Shown here: positions 1 through 13,408 of the stretch, one piece after another | Layout of the letters: each line of letters opens with the position of its first letter | Position numbering within the stretch: the stretch's first letter is position 1 | Source of the DNA: Ophiura sarsii | Taxonomy: Eukaryota; Echinodermata; Ophiuroidea; Amphilepidida; Ophiuridae | NCBI GenBank assembly: GCA_035610835.1 | Contig: CM069443.1 | Coordinates: 64,947,577 to 65,011,576 of the forward strand | Direction of reading: 5' to 3' | DNA: 64,000 nucleotides | Made by a program: the position numbers and the translations under genes | Notes under the pieces: model-generated | Database searches by the model: none | Seen by the model: only the letters and a program-made list of their open reading frames with translations | What the model was told of the DNA's origin: nothing

Positions 1-176
1 AACGTGACAATCTATAGCTTTATGATGAATCATACATTGCATGTGGCTTTTAACCTTTCGATGTGAACCTAACAAGGTGTGTTCTTTTTCTGATTACCTG
101 TATACATCTCTTGGACTTCAGCCCCACTTACAGATTGTAATGGTTTTTTTGCCTTTTCTGATGAGACTTATTTGTC

Positions 177-388
177 ACTAAAACACTTTAAATGTGTGGG
201 TACTTTATTTCGCGAACTACCAAAAGCCAACATTTTCATGAGGACTTAATTTCGCGATTCCAAAATTTGAATCTGATTTGAAACTTTTACCATGGTTTAT
301 TTTGTGGGTATTTAATTTTGCGAATTTAACGTCCTCAAGAAATTCACAAAATTAAATACCTCGCGAAATTAAGTGGTTTTACAGTATT
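177..388. mobile_element. Palindromic MITE-like element, TTTCGCG family
   Basis: The ends are imperfect inverted repeats. The left side runs CTAAAACACTTTAA and then TTTCGCGAAC. The right side reads GCGAAATTAAGTGG and ends TTTTACAGTA. Internal blocks around TTTCGCGA recur in both orientations. Similar elements, all ending in a variant of CTGTAAAAGTGG followed by TTTTCGCG, recur at 5742, 6706, 7793, 14844, 25276, 48624 and 50209. No coding capacity. Confidence 0.55.
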
Positions 389-1047
389 TCTGTGTGGCCG
401 TAGTCCGCCATCTGAATTGCTTGCTTTATGAAGACATTTAAAATGGAGATCCATTTTTTTACATATTTCTGTTATTTTAGATCAAATTTAAAATAAAATT
501 GCCTTAAATAGGTGTGTTGTATTCATATTTCAAAAAATATTGTATCAATTGCCCATGGTTGAGCATTTTGGGATCCAGATATGACAGGTCATCGCTGTTC
601 ATCCCCTTTCCCTTTACAAATTTGTATGATAAAACCTGCTTTACAACCTAAATTTGTCTGAGGGGGGAGAAGACATTTGAAATGCATTATTCCAAGCAAA
701 AAATAATGGGTTATTTCTAGAAGCCCAACAGCTCATAAAATTCTAGGAAAATCCCGAACAAATTTATGATTTTGACTGTTACAGAAATATTGGATGTTTT
801 GGCCAAATGTTGTGATGATAGTTGTTTCCAATAGCTAGAGCTGTCACCAAAGTCACGAGCTGTCAGTCATGACAGAAAAACGTACCAACCAATAGCTAGA
901 ACATGATTGTCTATATAGCATTAAGGGTATGAATTGGTTGAATGCTGTACCGCATACTTCACGGTTCTATCTCATGGCACGATTCGATGAGCTGTCAAAT
1001 GGTCTCGATAAAGTTAACTTTTTCGAGCTCCAAGTTTAACTTTTTCG

Positions 1048-1262
1048 AGCTCCCCTGTTAGCGCAATCAGTTGGGCATCCGCCTACCACGTGGGCGGTCC
1101 GGGTTCGATCCCGGGCATGAGCAAACAGTGATCTTCCTCCCGAATGTTGACCCGTTTTTCTCTGCTGATAGTTTAATTGTCACAAACACGCTTAGGGAGT
1201 TAGGTTTTAATGGACTTGACGATCTGCTTGAAGTGGGAATTTTGTTTGTAATATTATTATTG
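1048..1262 (+). mobile_element. tRNA-derived SINE (family A)
   Basis: The head resembles a tRNA: an A-box-like TAGCGCAATCAGTTGGGC, a stem-like CCGCC...GGCGG, and a clean T-arm/B-box GGTCCGGGTTCGATCCCGGG. The unrelated tail includes TGACCCGTTTTTCTCTGCTG and TTAGGGAGTTAGG, and the element ends in an (ATT)n-like tract. The same head-plus-tail arrangement occurs on the other strand at 26366-26513, which marks this as a dispersed family and not a single tRNA pseudogene. The anticodon loop is not canonical, so it is not called a working tRNA. Confidence 0.75.
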
Positions 1263-1308
1263 TGTTAACCCTAAAATCCAGACAATGGTTTGTTGGAATA
1301 AAGCTACA

Positions 1309-1325
1309 GGGGGGGGGGGGGGGGG
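1309..1325. repeat. G17 homopolymer run
   Basis: Seventeen consecutive G. It is one of several long G runs on this strand (also 13953, 16324, 19644, 24116 and 51196). Prone to length change and to G-quadruplex formation. Confidence 0.95.
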
Positions 1326-2620
1326 AATAATGGGCCAAATAATGATAGCAAAATGGGGTCCTTCCTGACCATCCATCTGGGGCTGCCGTTGTGGGAGTTC
1401 AAGCCATCGTACATCATCACGCTAAGGCAGGGCGTGGGCGACCTACGGCCCGGCCCGCCAGTGGATTTTTTGTTGCCCGCGAAATGTCTCAAGAAAAAGA
1501 AAAAGAAATCAATCTATTTTACATCACAAACAAATGAGCTAGCTGTTTAGCATTTATCGGCACAAATGATGTTCCTTAACATGTGTAGGTCTATTTTCCC
1601 CATTAATTGTCATATCTGTACTGTATTGAGATTACGTTTTTGTGAAGATAGGTTATTTAGCACACACACCTATTGCTTGAAAGTCTTCGGAATCAAAGGT
1701 TTGAAAATTGAAATCCAGAGCAGGTCATTGCTAGAAAATTTGGTTTGGTGTGGCCCAGTCAATTTTACACTCCTTATATCTGGCTCATTCATTCAAAAAG
1801 GTTGCCCGACTGGGGCCCACTCATGTGCTAAGGGATTCATGCTCCCCAAACAGCATTTTAAACTTATGTATCATACCTTCCTATGATTGTGTAATGAGTT
1901 GCAGTGGCAGAGAAGGGGTCATCAGAACAGTACTTCTATTGGATTTGGTTGGATTTGGCATTGTTAGGGTTCACTTTTGCTTGAAGGGGAACTCTTCTTC
2001 GGGGAGGGTTTGAAAGATTTGGTGATACATGTGTGTGATACTATCATCATAGCCGAGTGCACATTCATACCGGAGTGCACATGGTCTTGATTAGAGGCAA
2101 TCCCAGCTGATCAGCTATTTTGATGTTGTCTAGACCATTTCTGATGCATTCTCATAAAGTCTGTCGACATGTTCTGATCATCGATATCTTAGTGATTTTC
2201 AATTCCCACTTCAGGCTGAAAAATAAGTTTTTCTCTGCAAATAAAGTAAATTGTGTCACACTCACAGCAGAGTTTCAAAGTGACCAATTTAATGTTTTTT
2301 CCTATGCCATGCATTCTTGGTTTTGTGTGTGTATTCTGTTATTTTATTTATCACAAAACCGTAATATGAGGGAAGTAATTAATCAGAGTGCAATGAAATA
2401 ATCCTGTAATATTGTATTTCTTTTCCAAATCATGGATCCAACAAAAGTGATGATTGATGAAGGTATCCTTTTCATGTATTCTAAATTTTTCTGTATGGAT
2501 GGATTTTATTTTTCACAGTTTCATGTGGGGTGTAAATATCAAATATCTGTGACTCCTATAGCAAATTTGATTACTGTTAAATCAACTGCAAATTATGTTT
2601 TTAAAATAATTTTCAATTAA

Positions 2621-2920
2621 AGTCCAATTTGGGAGATTCTTTAAAAAAACCATTTTGACTTTTTAAAAAAGGTTCAGGCATTTTTGTCTCAAAGTAGAAT
2701 TTCAAGGCCAATTTGGAAGATTCTTTAAAAAATCTTGCGCCATCTTGATCTTGGTTTAAAAAAGGTTCAGGCATTTTTGGGCTTAAAGTAGCATTTTCCA
2801 AATAAAGAATTCATAGACCACTAAAGACCAATTTGGAAGATTGTTTTTAAAAATTTTGCGCCATTTTTATTGTAAAAAGGTTTAGGCATTTTTTTGTCTA
2901 AAAATAAGCATTTTTCAAAC
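2621..2920. repeat. Three degenerate tandem units sharing CCAATTTGG(A/G)AGATT and GGTTCAGGCATTTTT
   Basis: Units begin near 2623, 2708 and 2828. Each runs from CCAATTTGGGAGATTCTTTA or a variant to GGTT(C/T)AGGCATTTTT and an AAGTAGCATTT-like end. Spacing is uneven (about 86 and 120 bp). Short open frames here are by-products of the repeat. Confidence 0.75.
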
Positions 2921-3162
2921 ATAATTAAAAATGTAGTTAAAATGGCTAAAACCCTGAAATTTGTGGCAGCTTTTATCATTGATGAAGTAGCTAATTACTG
3001 CTGAAATTGGTGTTGATGAAGTAACTATCTGCTGCTGATATTATTGCTAAAAATAATTACTGTTAAAATTAATCAGTTTGATAAAAAACACACCACCAAA
3101 CAAACTATTATATAAGTGGTCATTTTCACGTACAGATATTTTTGTTATTTTTGTTATTTTTT

Positions 3163-4740
3163 TGGAAAATGTGCAAGACTTTAATTTCGCAGTTTCTACA
3201 TTAATTATAATGTAACTCTTTTGCAAAAGAATATTTTCGCGTGTTTATATTTCACATTTTCATGTCCACTCGCGAAATTCGCGAAAAATAAAACCCTCGT
3301 GAAAATTGTCATTGTCAATTGTCATTGTATTTTAACAATAATAACAATATGCATTGTTATCATGATTCTATTGTGATTCTATTTTTTTTAATTCTATTCT
3401 TTTTGATTTTGTCAAAATTTAGCAAACTTTTTGACTTGTTAAATTAGTTATTTGTCTAAATTTCAATGTAAACAAAAATATTATATGTCGCTGAACTGTT
3501 AGGATGGTTAGTGATCCAAGATATCTGTTGGATAAACAAAACCCACAGTTACCTTTCAATACTGAATGTGCTCCTTCTTATAAATACCTTTAATTCTAAG
3601 AAATGGATTATGAATTGAATCTGGAAGTAATTGACTAGCATACAATCTCAGAACAACAATGATATTATTATGAATGTAATTATAACGTCACTTTATCAAC
3701 AAAAAAACTTTATCAAAATTGTTTAATTTCGCAGTTTCTACATTAAATATAATGTAACTTTATTGCAAAAGAATATTTGTGCGTGTTTTATATTTTACAT
3801 TTTCATGCCCACTCGCGAAATTCGAGAAAAATAAAACCCTCACGAAAATTGTCATTGTATTTTGAAGATAATAATAATTATGCATATTGTGATTCTATTC
3901 TTTTTGATTGATGAAAAAAATTGATGCTAAAATAACTTTTTGACTAGTTAAATTAGTTATTTTTCTAAATTTCAATGTAAACAACCATGTTATATGTCGC
4001 TGAACTGTTACGATGGTTAGTGATCCAAGATATCTGTTGGATATAAAAACCAACCACTTGTTAGTTACCTTTCAATACTGAATGTGCTCCTTCTTAATAC
4101 CTTTAATTCTAAGAAATGAATTAGGAATTGAATCTGGAAGTAATTGATTAGCATATAATCTCAGAACAACAATGATATTATTATGAATGTAATTATGATG
4201 TCAATTTTATCAAAAAACTTTATCAACAAATTTTTAATTTTGCAGTTTCTACATTAATTATAGTGTAACTCTATTGCAAAAGAATATTTTTGCGTGTTTA
4301 TATTTTACATTTTCATGTCCACTCGCGAAATTCGCGAAAAAATAAAGCCCTCGTGAAAATTGTCATTGTATTTTGAAGATAATAACAATTATGCATTGTT
4401 ATTGTGATTCTATTCTTTTTGATTGATGAAAAAAATTTGATGCTAAAATTTAGCAAACTTTTTGACTTGTTAAATTTAGTTATTTGTCTAAATTTCAATG
4501 TAAACAAAATTATTTTATGTCGCTGAACTGTTAAGATGGTTAGTGATCCAAGATATCTGTTGGATAAATAAAACCACCACTTGTTAGTTACCTTTCAATA
4601 CTGAATGTGCTCCTTCTTAATACCTTTAATTCTAAGAAATGAAATTTGAATTGAATCGGGAAGTAATTGATTAGAATACAATCTCAGAACAACAATGGTA
4701 TATTATTATGATTGTAATTATGATGTCACTTCATGAAAAT
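3163..4740. repeat. Three-copy tandem repeat, unit about 510-540 bp
   Basis: The motif TTAATTTCGCAGTTTCTACA recurs at 3181 and 3723 and, with one change, at 4234, giving periods of 542 and 511 bp. Every unit repeats the same internal landmarks in order: CACTCGCGAAATTCG, GCTGAACTGTTA, CAAGATATCTGTTGGAT, CTGAATGTGCTCCTTCTTA and AACAACAATG. Units differ by small indels. The TTCGCG palindromes inside resemble the CTGTAAAAGTGG/TTTTCGCG elements elsewhere in the window, so the unit may be a tandemly copied derivative of one. Confidence 0.85.
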
Positions 4741-5741
4741 AATAACAACATCATAGGAAGTGAGCTCCACCCCTATCCCTAAAATGGTCTAGTCTCCCCT
4801 CATACAGTCATCCGCCAAACCATAGCCTAACTGACCAATCATGACTGAGTTTTATCGATGCCTGATATTTTCCTGGTATGATGTCGGCATGAGTGTACAC
4901 CACTCACACATGGCTACATGTGATTTCCAATGAAATCGCCCACTAATATATTACATGCCTAGACGTTTGTGTACATATGTAGACAGGAATACAATTTATC
5001 CATGAAGAATTAACTGATTTTTAAATCCGAGGATTGTAATATAGCACTCGAGAGCTTGGCAGCATATGGTGGAATCAAGAATTGGATTATATGTATAATA
5101 TTGGAATTAAGCAGTTGTTGAATTTGAAACCGGCCACATAGCGAAACAGGTTGTTGGGATTGGAGTTGCGATTGCGGAGCGCCGTGTGTGTGTCTTGTAA
5201 TTAAGGATGCATGTCCGGGTGAGTTGGTAATATAACCTGTTGGTTTGTTGTTTATGCTGGTGATGACAGTGGCGTGATCAGACAAGCTAAGCTGGTATGG
5301 GACAGATGCTTCGCGTGGGTATGTGCCTTATGGCTGTCCGCTCTTGTGTCTTGACACGTGTCAAATCTAAAGAATGTCGCATGTCATGTGACATATCACA
5401 TTTTGCATATATGCGTAAATTCACCATCAATGTTTAATATACAGGTTTAATGCAGATTTCACTCTTTCATTATGACATGACTGTTTTGATTTGTGCCATG
5501 TTTGAGGTTGCTATGGTAACTGTTTATCAGGTTTTAATTTTTTTTTTTTTTTTTTTTTAAAGAGCGAAAAAGGAGATGTTTACCCACACTGTCATCAACA
5601 TGTTTAAAAATTTCAAGTCAGTTGAGACTAACAACTCCCTGTGAAATAGTTGGTATTGTTCATCTGCTACTTGATATGACAAAGTCTAAATTTAACCAAA
5701 ATAGCTTGAGCTATGTGACAGGTATATGACATCTGCTGTCA

Positions 5742-5928
5742 TACTATAAAAGTTGAAATGTTCGCGCTACATTTATTTTCACACTTTTCGCGCTAAAATC
5801 AGCAATCGCAAAAATAAATATGCGCACATATATTCATTTTGTATGTAAGTCTATTGTAAGGAAGCTCCAATTTACAAAAATGAAAACAAACAAATATTAC
5901 CAACACACAAATTCCCACTTTTACAGTA
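5742..5928. mobile_element. MITE, CTGTAAAAGTGG/TTTTCGCG family
   Basis: The left end TACTATAAAAGTTGAAATG and the right end ATTCCCACTTTTACAGTA form a terminal inverted repeat. Inner TTCGCGC and GCGCAC blocks are also partly inverted. Noncoding, about 187 bp. Confidence 0.7.
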
Positions 5929-6705
5929 AATGTATATTTACTGACATGCATAATTGGTTGACCTCAATATTATGATGTCATGCATGATAAATAATATGTA
6001 AACATTGTTGGATAGTATTATGACGAATATTAGTGGTGTGTGACGAACAGACAGCAGGGTTCACAATGGCACAATATGTGTGTGTCAATGGTCATATGTA
6101 CTACCTGTTGAAAGATAAGGTTACTGTCTTTTAAAAATGTGACAGCCCACCTCTACCCTAGAAAACATGCCGTGAGACATTAAAGAGCTGCAGAACATTT
6201 GGACTTATAGCCCCTTTTTGTCATAAAAAATGTTTCTGAGGGAAAAAGACAGAAAGATATCTATTTTCAAATGAAGGTACAATTTACCAAAAGAAACCAT
6301 TAAATTAAAGGTATATTATGCGATCTTTTTCAGGGAACGCCCTCAATCCTCGAGAGAAAAAAATTGAATTAGATTTTCTTGCTGACTTACATTTCTGATC
6401 ATAAATCGTAAATACAGTTCAGGTTACAGGGCGATACAATTTAAGAGGGAAAATAAACTGTTAACCTGACAGTTTATATTTTCACTCTAGTCTAAATTCA
6501 CTCTTAATTCACTCTAAAACCATGCTTTTGAGGTTATTAGGAATCTTCAATTCGGAATATATTTATGATTTATCATAATCAGAAATATAAATCTGTAAGA
6601 AAATTTGCTTCCATTTTTTGTGTGTGGATTGAGGGCACCTCCTGGAAAATATTACATGATATACCTTGAATTCTTTAACAGGGGCAGGATTAGTCTGGGT
6701 ACACC

Positions 6706-6941
6706 AACTGTAATTACTGCTGATTCAGATTGTTTTAATTTTCACGCTTTTTCGCGCTACATGTACATTCAGTTTCACGCTTTCCGCACTCTACTAAGCA
6801 GCTACCGTGAAAATTCAAACATGCAAACATATTTATTTTGGGTATATAACTTATAAGTCTTATGTAATGAACTTTCAAATCATGAATTTAAAAACAAGCG
6901 AAATGCCTGAAAATCGGCGAACACTACCACTTCTACAGTAT
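6706..6941. mobile_element. Diverged MITE, TTTTCGCG family
   Basis: Interior TTTTCACGCTTTTTCGCGC and the right end CTACCACTTCTACAGTA match the family. The left end (AACTGTAATTACTG) is weak. The boundaries are approximate. Confidence 0.5.
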
Positions 6942-7792
6942 TTAATTGTTATGGGTGTTTCCCAATTGTTGTTATTTGATCCATCCTGTTGTAATGGACG
7001 TCAGTAATTTGACCGATGGCCGCACGGTAGGAATCCCTTGTTTACCAATTAGATCGCCATGGGAATGGCAATTAGGCAGTGACACATAAGATGACGTAGG
7101 CAATTATTGATGACATATTTAGTGTCTACTATTACTATTTCCGTAGTACGAGATCAAACGGCATGTTGGATTTAGAAACCGGTGTCTCATTTCACCATGT
7201 CCGCTTTTGCTCAATATTTGTTGGGGGTGTTCTTGGCAGGGAGGGAGAAAAAAGTTTGAACAGTGACATGTAGCTATTTTGTGGGGTTTGAGGGATGGGG
7301 AAGGGGGGCAGTTGGGAGGGTGGGCGGGCAGTTGGGAGGGGAGGGGTGTCATTGAAAATATCATATTTGGGTAGGAATTTGTAGGTTGTATGGATCCTAA
7401 ATGAGTATCCATTTTCAAGTCCCATTTTGTGAACTGGTAGTGTAATTCATGAATATCATATATTTTAGCCCTTTAATATTTTTAATTTGAACCGAAAAGA
7501 CATTGGCAAACTTGCTCAGTGCAGAGAAATGAGTTGTTTTGTTGTTCATTTGCTGGCTGGAATTGTCTATTTAAGTCTTGCCAGTCAGACTTTGACCTTA
7601 AGGAACTATTCAGTTGTATTTAGGTCAAGATCTGTATAGTTGGATCCAGTCATACCGTTTGTTTGATTCATAGGTTGACCCCTCTTTATCGACATTTTGT
7701 CTTTCCCACTTTGTTGTCCAGATTTCTAAGCAGATACATGGCACACATTTAACGGTTGACCTAATATGGCAATATGTGCCCTCAAAACGTGA

Positions 7793-8002
7793 TACTATAA
7801 AAGTGATCATTTTCGCACGATCAGTTTTTCGCGCTTTACCGACTTTGAACTGTTTTGCGTATTTTTGAATTCACCATTTGTAGCTTAATCACATAAACAT
7901 ATACCGGAAGAAATATATTTGTGTGGTATTATTTTCGCGGTAGCTGTGTCAAGCACAAAAGCGTGAAAATAAATGTAGCGCAAAAATGTCCACTTTTACA
8001 TT
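7793..8002. mobile_element. MITE, CTGTAAAAGTGG/TTTTCGCG family
   Basis: Left end TACTATAAAAGTGATCATT pairs with right end AAATGTCCACTTTTACA. It shares the internal blocks TTTTTCGCGCTTT and GCGTGAAAATAAATGTAGCG with the copies at 25276 and 48624. About 210 bp, noncoding. Confidence 0.75.
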
Positions 8003-8384
8003 CCTCTATAGCAGGTAGTGGTTAATCTAGTGGTTATGATGACACGTTGTATTTGGTATCGATGGTCTTACTACTATTTTGTTCTGTCATAATGGATGAC
8101 AAGGTCTTAATTATTTCCTGGACATCCTGACACCCATCCGTATATTAATCTATTAGGTATCATATTTTTCACCACATTTTTCACCAAAAGTGAAATTATT
8201 TCTAATAAATGCCTCCATTTAAAAACATTTTTAACCTGTACATGTTTGCACACAACACATATTTATTAACCCTACCGCCCCCCTCCCCCAAATGCTAAGA
8301 AATACTACTTCTAGGCCTAAGTGCATGTGCGGACGGTTTTCAATCATGTTAACGTAAAGTGAGGGTGGTATACTGTGCAAACGA

Positions 8385-8480
8385 GTAGCTGAGGGTCCCC
8401 GGCGATTTAGTTGGCATTTTCTCTTCCAAAATTGTGATCCCAGTGAAAAACTCGGTTAGAGGGTTAGGGTTATTAATATG
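8385..8480 (+). mobile_element. SINE family B, 3' part
   Basis: The stretch TTTTCTCTTCCAAAATTG, then TGATCCCAG, then GGGTTAGGGTTAT matches in order the tail of the element at 48990-49140, which is on the opposite strand. A damaged B-box-like GAGGGTCCCCGGCGATTT precedes it. Truncated copy. Confidence 0.55.
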
Positions 8481-9482
8481 CTTTGTTTTACATTCAGCTG
8501 TTATTTTCTCATCACTATTTCCCACTAGGCGATGAAAAAACCCAACCCCTATTCTACAGGCAAATGGACCTCTCATGTAGGGTCTGTCGGTCAGGCGGGT
8601 TTTTTTACAAACATTTGCGGGAATTTTCAAAACCTTTCCACATATTTTGAAAAAAAATGCAAAAAGCAAAAAAAAATTGCACCAAAATCACAATTTTTTA
8701 AATTTGAAGAAGAAAAAAAGGTCGGTAATGCAAAAAGCGTAACAACAATTGTGGAAAATTTGAAGAGGAAAAAAGGGGTCGGTCGGGCGCATGAACAGGT
8801 GTTTTTTCATCGTCTTCAAACATATAAACAAATCTTAAACATCTTTGTTCTCTGGCCTATGCTGAATTTGGGTTCATAGTTTACAGTTCTATCAGTTTGT
8901 GTGATTAAGGAAATAATGTTCTTAACTTGATCTTGACTATGGAGTGGCGATATAACTTTCTAACATGGTATGGAATTGCAATCGATCCTAGTGGTCAAGG
9001 GTAGAATTAGAAGAGTAAATGTGTGCATTTTGTATTATTACATTGTTATAAAAATTAGATTTTGTTTGCAATTTGGGTGCCTGAGACCTGTGTGTACAAA
9101 ATGTACATACAAAAGAGTGAAATTGAGATTTTTCTTTACTGAGAAAAAGTTAATAATTATTATTAGATTAATTTGTTTGGAAAGTTAAAGCCATTGTTGA
9201 AATTCAACGGCTGTATGCGCTTCATGTACATTTCTAAGTACAAATTATTTGACCAGTAGAAAGTGAGTGAAAATTGCGTTAAAACGCAAGATGGAAAAGG
9301 AACGCAACATCAAAAAACGAACTTCTATACCAAGTGTGATGTGATACAGGGTTTGCATCACTACTAGTTTGAAGGCTAAAAGAAATAACTAAAACACAAA
9401 ATGTATTTGTTTTGTTTTCAATTTCTAGGATCAAGAACGACTAAAAGGTGACATACATTTAAGAAAGACAACAAATAGACCT

Positions 9483-9693
9483 TAGGGGTCGTCCAAAATG
9501 ATTGTCATTTTCACATACTTACAGAGCGTACATAACTTTTTACACCTCCCCCTCGAGTTACGTATGCAATAAATGGCGAAAATTTCATGGCTTGATAAAA
9601 AATGCCCGCCTCTCAAGATCACCATTTAAGTTATGTACCCCCTCCCTCCCTTTGTACGTATCTGTAAATGGCGAAAATTATGGACGACCCCTT
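9483..9693. mobile_element. MITE with TAGGGGTCGTCCA ends
   Basis: The left end TAGGGGTCGTCCAAAATGA and the right end ATTATGGACGACCCCTTA are inverted repeats. Further in, direct-looking ATAAATGGCGAAAATT and GTAAATGGCGAAAATT also recur. About 211 bp. Its short open frame is not conserved coding. Confidence 0.65.
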
Positions 9694-10085
9694 AATCGTC
9701 AAGATGAATTTTCAAAAGTATTTATTTCAAACAAAATAATTTCAAGATAATTTTAGTTCCATAAATTTGACTAAGGATGTAAGTATTTTTGAAAATTGAT
9801 TAATTTATTGATACATATATGTCAATGGGGAAAATTTTCAACAGTAAAACAATGTATTAAATTGTCAACATTTTTCACTCTTGAGTAAAATCTTTTAAAG
9901 GTGAAAATTAAAAATGAGGTAAAACACTGCATTGGCGGAGAAAAATATTTTCCTTTTTTTCTTCTTCAAATATTAAAAAATAAAATGTTATTATTAAAAT
10001 GGCTGTAAAAACTTACATTGTGGGATGCGCTATACTAAACCAACATTTAGCTGTTTTTGGCTGCCTTGATTAAATGAAAAATTAT

Positions 10086-10286
10086 AAAAAAGTATGTTAA
10101 GCATTTATTATTTGCATGATAAATCATTCAAAAATCTCATGTATATTGTCATGTATACAATTTAGCAGATTTATAGCTATTAAAAAAGTAGGTTAAGCAT
10201 TTATTATATGCCAAATTTGCATGATAAATCATTCAAAAATCTCATGTATATTGTCATGTATACAATTTAGCAGATTTATAGCTATT
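10086..10286. repeat. Direct duplication, unit about 100 bp
   Basis: Two adjacent copies share GTTAAGCATTTATTAT, TTGCATGATAAATCATTC and CAATTTAGCAGATTTATAGC nearly without change. The second copy carries a small extra block (ATGCCAAA). The low divergence suggests a recent event. Confidence 0.9.
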
Positions 10287-11754
10287 TACAATGTATACTC
10301 CCAAGTAGTGTTTGTTAGGATATGAAAATCTTGGACAGATAACGACAACAAACGATGAATCACTTTGCGCTATTACTCAAACCAATCTATTATTACCACC
10401 ACGCTACTTGTCACTGGTTTGAAACCCTGTGCAATGCCTTTGTTCATCCATACGTATTCGGTATCAAGAGATTCATCATTTAAGTTAAAGGCATCCATCG
10501 TTTCTTAGAATAGGACAAATCCTAGGAATGAATGAATCAGACCTCCCTGTGACCAGTGCATTACCGTCTTCGAGTGCATGCATATTGGCAAGATTAGGTA
10601 ACCATGGTGATGAACGTACTGATGATGGGGGATGAGTTATCCTCATAGATAGAGGATCACTTTCCTGGTTTTTCTCTCTTTTTGCTATAAAAGTATACAT
10701 TTGCACCCTTCAGTAATTATTGTGCTTTAAGAAAACTTCAACAGCGTGAAAATGAAAATACATAAACACATCAAAAGTGTACAGATTGGAAAGGATTGTG
10801 AAAACTGCCATAATCAATGGGCAATTTTATTTAGATATCACATGTATTGTAGAATGAGGACTCTTTATTGCTGTGAAAATTACCATTTTTATTATTTACT
10901 GTAGTAATTACCATTTTATTTACTACATGTTAGTAGTAGCAGGCCTGAGTAGTAGCCCTTAACTTGTGTATTATGGTGGAGATGGGCTATTATTTGTGAT
11001 TTATGAATATGAATAGTACAGATTTATGTCCATTGTAAGGATTCTAATAAAATTGTAAGGCAACAACCATTCACACTACTGTATGTAAACAGATTGTAAA
11101 AGATTACCTCCCCCCAAAAAAAACCACCCCTTTTTAGCCCGACTGACCCAGATTTTTTTTAAATTGGGAAAGAATACTTCTTTTCCTGTTCAAATGAACA
11201 GTTTAAAATAATTTAAAAATTGTCCAAAATTGCAAACATATATCAGATATTTATGATTTTCTGTGTAATTTTGGAGGAAAAGAAAGCCTGACTGACCCGA
11301 CCTATCCTATAGGTCTTGACACCAGCAGAACTATTTGTTGGCGCCTTATGGTAGATTGTTTTGGCTTACTTGGTCCAATATGAAATACGCTTGGTATTTT
11401 CAAAAACTTCTAGGTTATTCAATTAAAATCTAATTAAAAAAATGTTTTTATTTGACCTACAAAATAAAATCATTAGCATTTTGAATAATGCTCTAGCCTA
11501 TCCCAGAAAGTATAAAACATAGCCTCTGAAATGTTTATTGGGAACAAAATAATGATATGCACAATTTTGGACCGAGACAATTGGATAAATATAGCCATGG
11601 TGGTTGGTGTAGGCTAGTTTCAGAATTCTTAATGAGTCATTTGTGGTCACTTGTCATTGTGTACATTGGTAGACCATTGATGATGGTAAATATTTGAACT
11701 TGGAGTTGACCAAGTTCGGTCTAATTCTGTTTTCTATTGTTGTCTCGAACTGTT

Positions 11755-11892
11755 ATTTTTAATTTTTTTTAATATTTTTAAATTAATTTATTTATTTATT
11801 AACTAATTAAAATGTATTTGTTTATTTATTTATTTATTATTATTATTTTTTATTATTTATTTATATATTTATTTATTTTTTATTTATTTATT

Positions 11893-11923
<31 letters not shown>

Positions 11924-12030
11924 TTGTTAGTATTATTATTATTATTATTATTTTTTAATATATATTTTTATTTATTTTATTTATTTATTTATTTATTTAT
12001 TTTCTATTTTATTTATTTATTTATTTGAAC
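11755..12030. repeat. (ATTT)n / (TTA)n microsatellite tract
   Basis: About 275 bp made almost only of ATTT units with ATT interruptions near 11840 and 11940. There is no coding signal. Confidence 0.95.
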
Positions 12031-12033
12031 TTA

Positions 12034-12600
12034 AAGCCTTGGATTGTCAACACACTATTGCTGTATAATTAACTGAGCATATTTTCTTCACTCACCTGTA
12101 CAGGATGCCCCAAAAAGTTTAAGGAGAATCCGAGAATCCATTTTCCAAAGATTCTTGTAGAAAGTTCATTCTACTAAGAAAAATTGTGTTTTAACACGCT
12201 ATTTATTCAAGTGGAGGTGAATCTACAGATTCTCAAATTTTTTTCTTCTTCTTCTGCAATCTAAATGGATTCTTGCAACCTTTCAGGAACTTCTAACCCT
12301 GAAAAAATAAAACAATATTTGGATAGAAAATGCATCTATGCATCAAATCATTGTAGCAATAGATCGTAGCTGTACATTTGATTGTGTTAACTACACACTT
12401 GATGATCAGGTCTAATTGAAACATGTACTGTCACAGACTATTGCTATATATAATAAATAACTGAGCGTATTTCCTCATACACACCTGTATAGGGTGCCCA
12501 AAATGTTAATGTAACAATAAAACAATATTTGGATAGAAAATTTGCATCCATATGCATTCCAAGCATTAGAGCAATAGATTGTAGCAATAAAAAAGTATTA
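12034..12600. repeat. Duplicated block of about 250-300 bp
   Basis: Landmarks occur twice in the same order: an ATTGCT(G/A)TATA stretch and ACTGAGC(A/G)TATTT, then CACCTGTA(C/T)AGG with TGCCCAAA or TGCCCCAAA, then ATAAAACAATATTTGGATAG, then AGCAATAGAT(C/T)GTAGC. The first copy has about 90 bp of extra sequence. The CAGG(A/G)TGCCC piece resembles one mariner terminal repeat, so an old element may be part of the unit. Confidence 0.7.
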
Positions 12601-13188
12601 AGGTACAGCCACTAGAAGATTTGTTCCTATACCATACATTTATATTGGACAATTCAATCATTTCCTTGTTAATTATTAAAATAGAAGTCAATGCTACCGA
12701 ATAGTATAAATCAGACATATTTAAGATAGGATCAATTGTTTGTTTGAGACTATTTTAAAATTAATCCTCTTGGCTTTCCTACACTACATATCTAGTTTTG
12801 GAAAAGGTTATTCTCCAAAATGTTGATAAAAGAAGTAATTTTCATGAAGCCTTGGGCTTGCAAAATTGGGCAACAAAAACCAAGATTTTTGTTGTTTTGG
12901 ATGATAAATTCAGGTGAAAAGTTTATTTTGGAAGCACTCCCATAGACATGTTTTTCATAATAAAACAATTGTTTTAAACAATTTTGTTACTGTGCAGTCA
13001 GTCACTCCACACTCCTTGTCTAGATTAGCCTGTCTTGGTTTTGTGCCCCCACTATATGCCAAATTAAAGCAATAGATAACGGCTAGGAATTGTTTCTGGT
13101 AGTAATTCTGTCTTTTGTACACCTCACCTTTGGCTGGTGGTAGATGGATGGATGTGGGTCGGTAGGATGAGTGTGGGTGGTTATTTAA

Positions 13189-13408
13189 ACAGGCCCTGGA
13201 AATAGCACCCAACTGCCTGCCCAATAGCGGGTAACTTTTGCATCGGGCTGGGTGAAGATACAAAAGTACCCGCCCAACTGGTGGGTAAAAAAAAAATCGA
13301 ACTCACAGTGTATGTGTGTTACACTGGCTGGTGGATTTCTGTTGGGCAGGTATATCTTGTGAGTTACCTGCCCGACTGGCTGGTTTTAAAAAAATCTGAA
13401 GTTCCAGC
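13189..13408. repeat. Dispersed repeat built on GCGGGTAACTTTTGC
   Basis: Matches 36060-36264 over its length. Both contain CTGGAAATAGCA, TAGCGGGTAACTTTTGC, GAAGATACAAAAGTACCCGC, ACTCACAGTGT and TCTGAAGTTCCAGCC in order. GGGTAACTTTTG and CAAAAGTACCCG also let it fold back. Noncoding. Confidence 0.8.
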
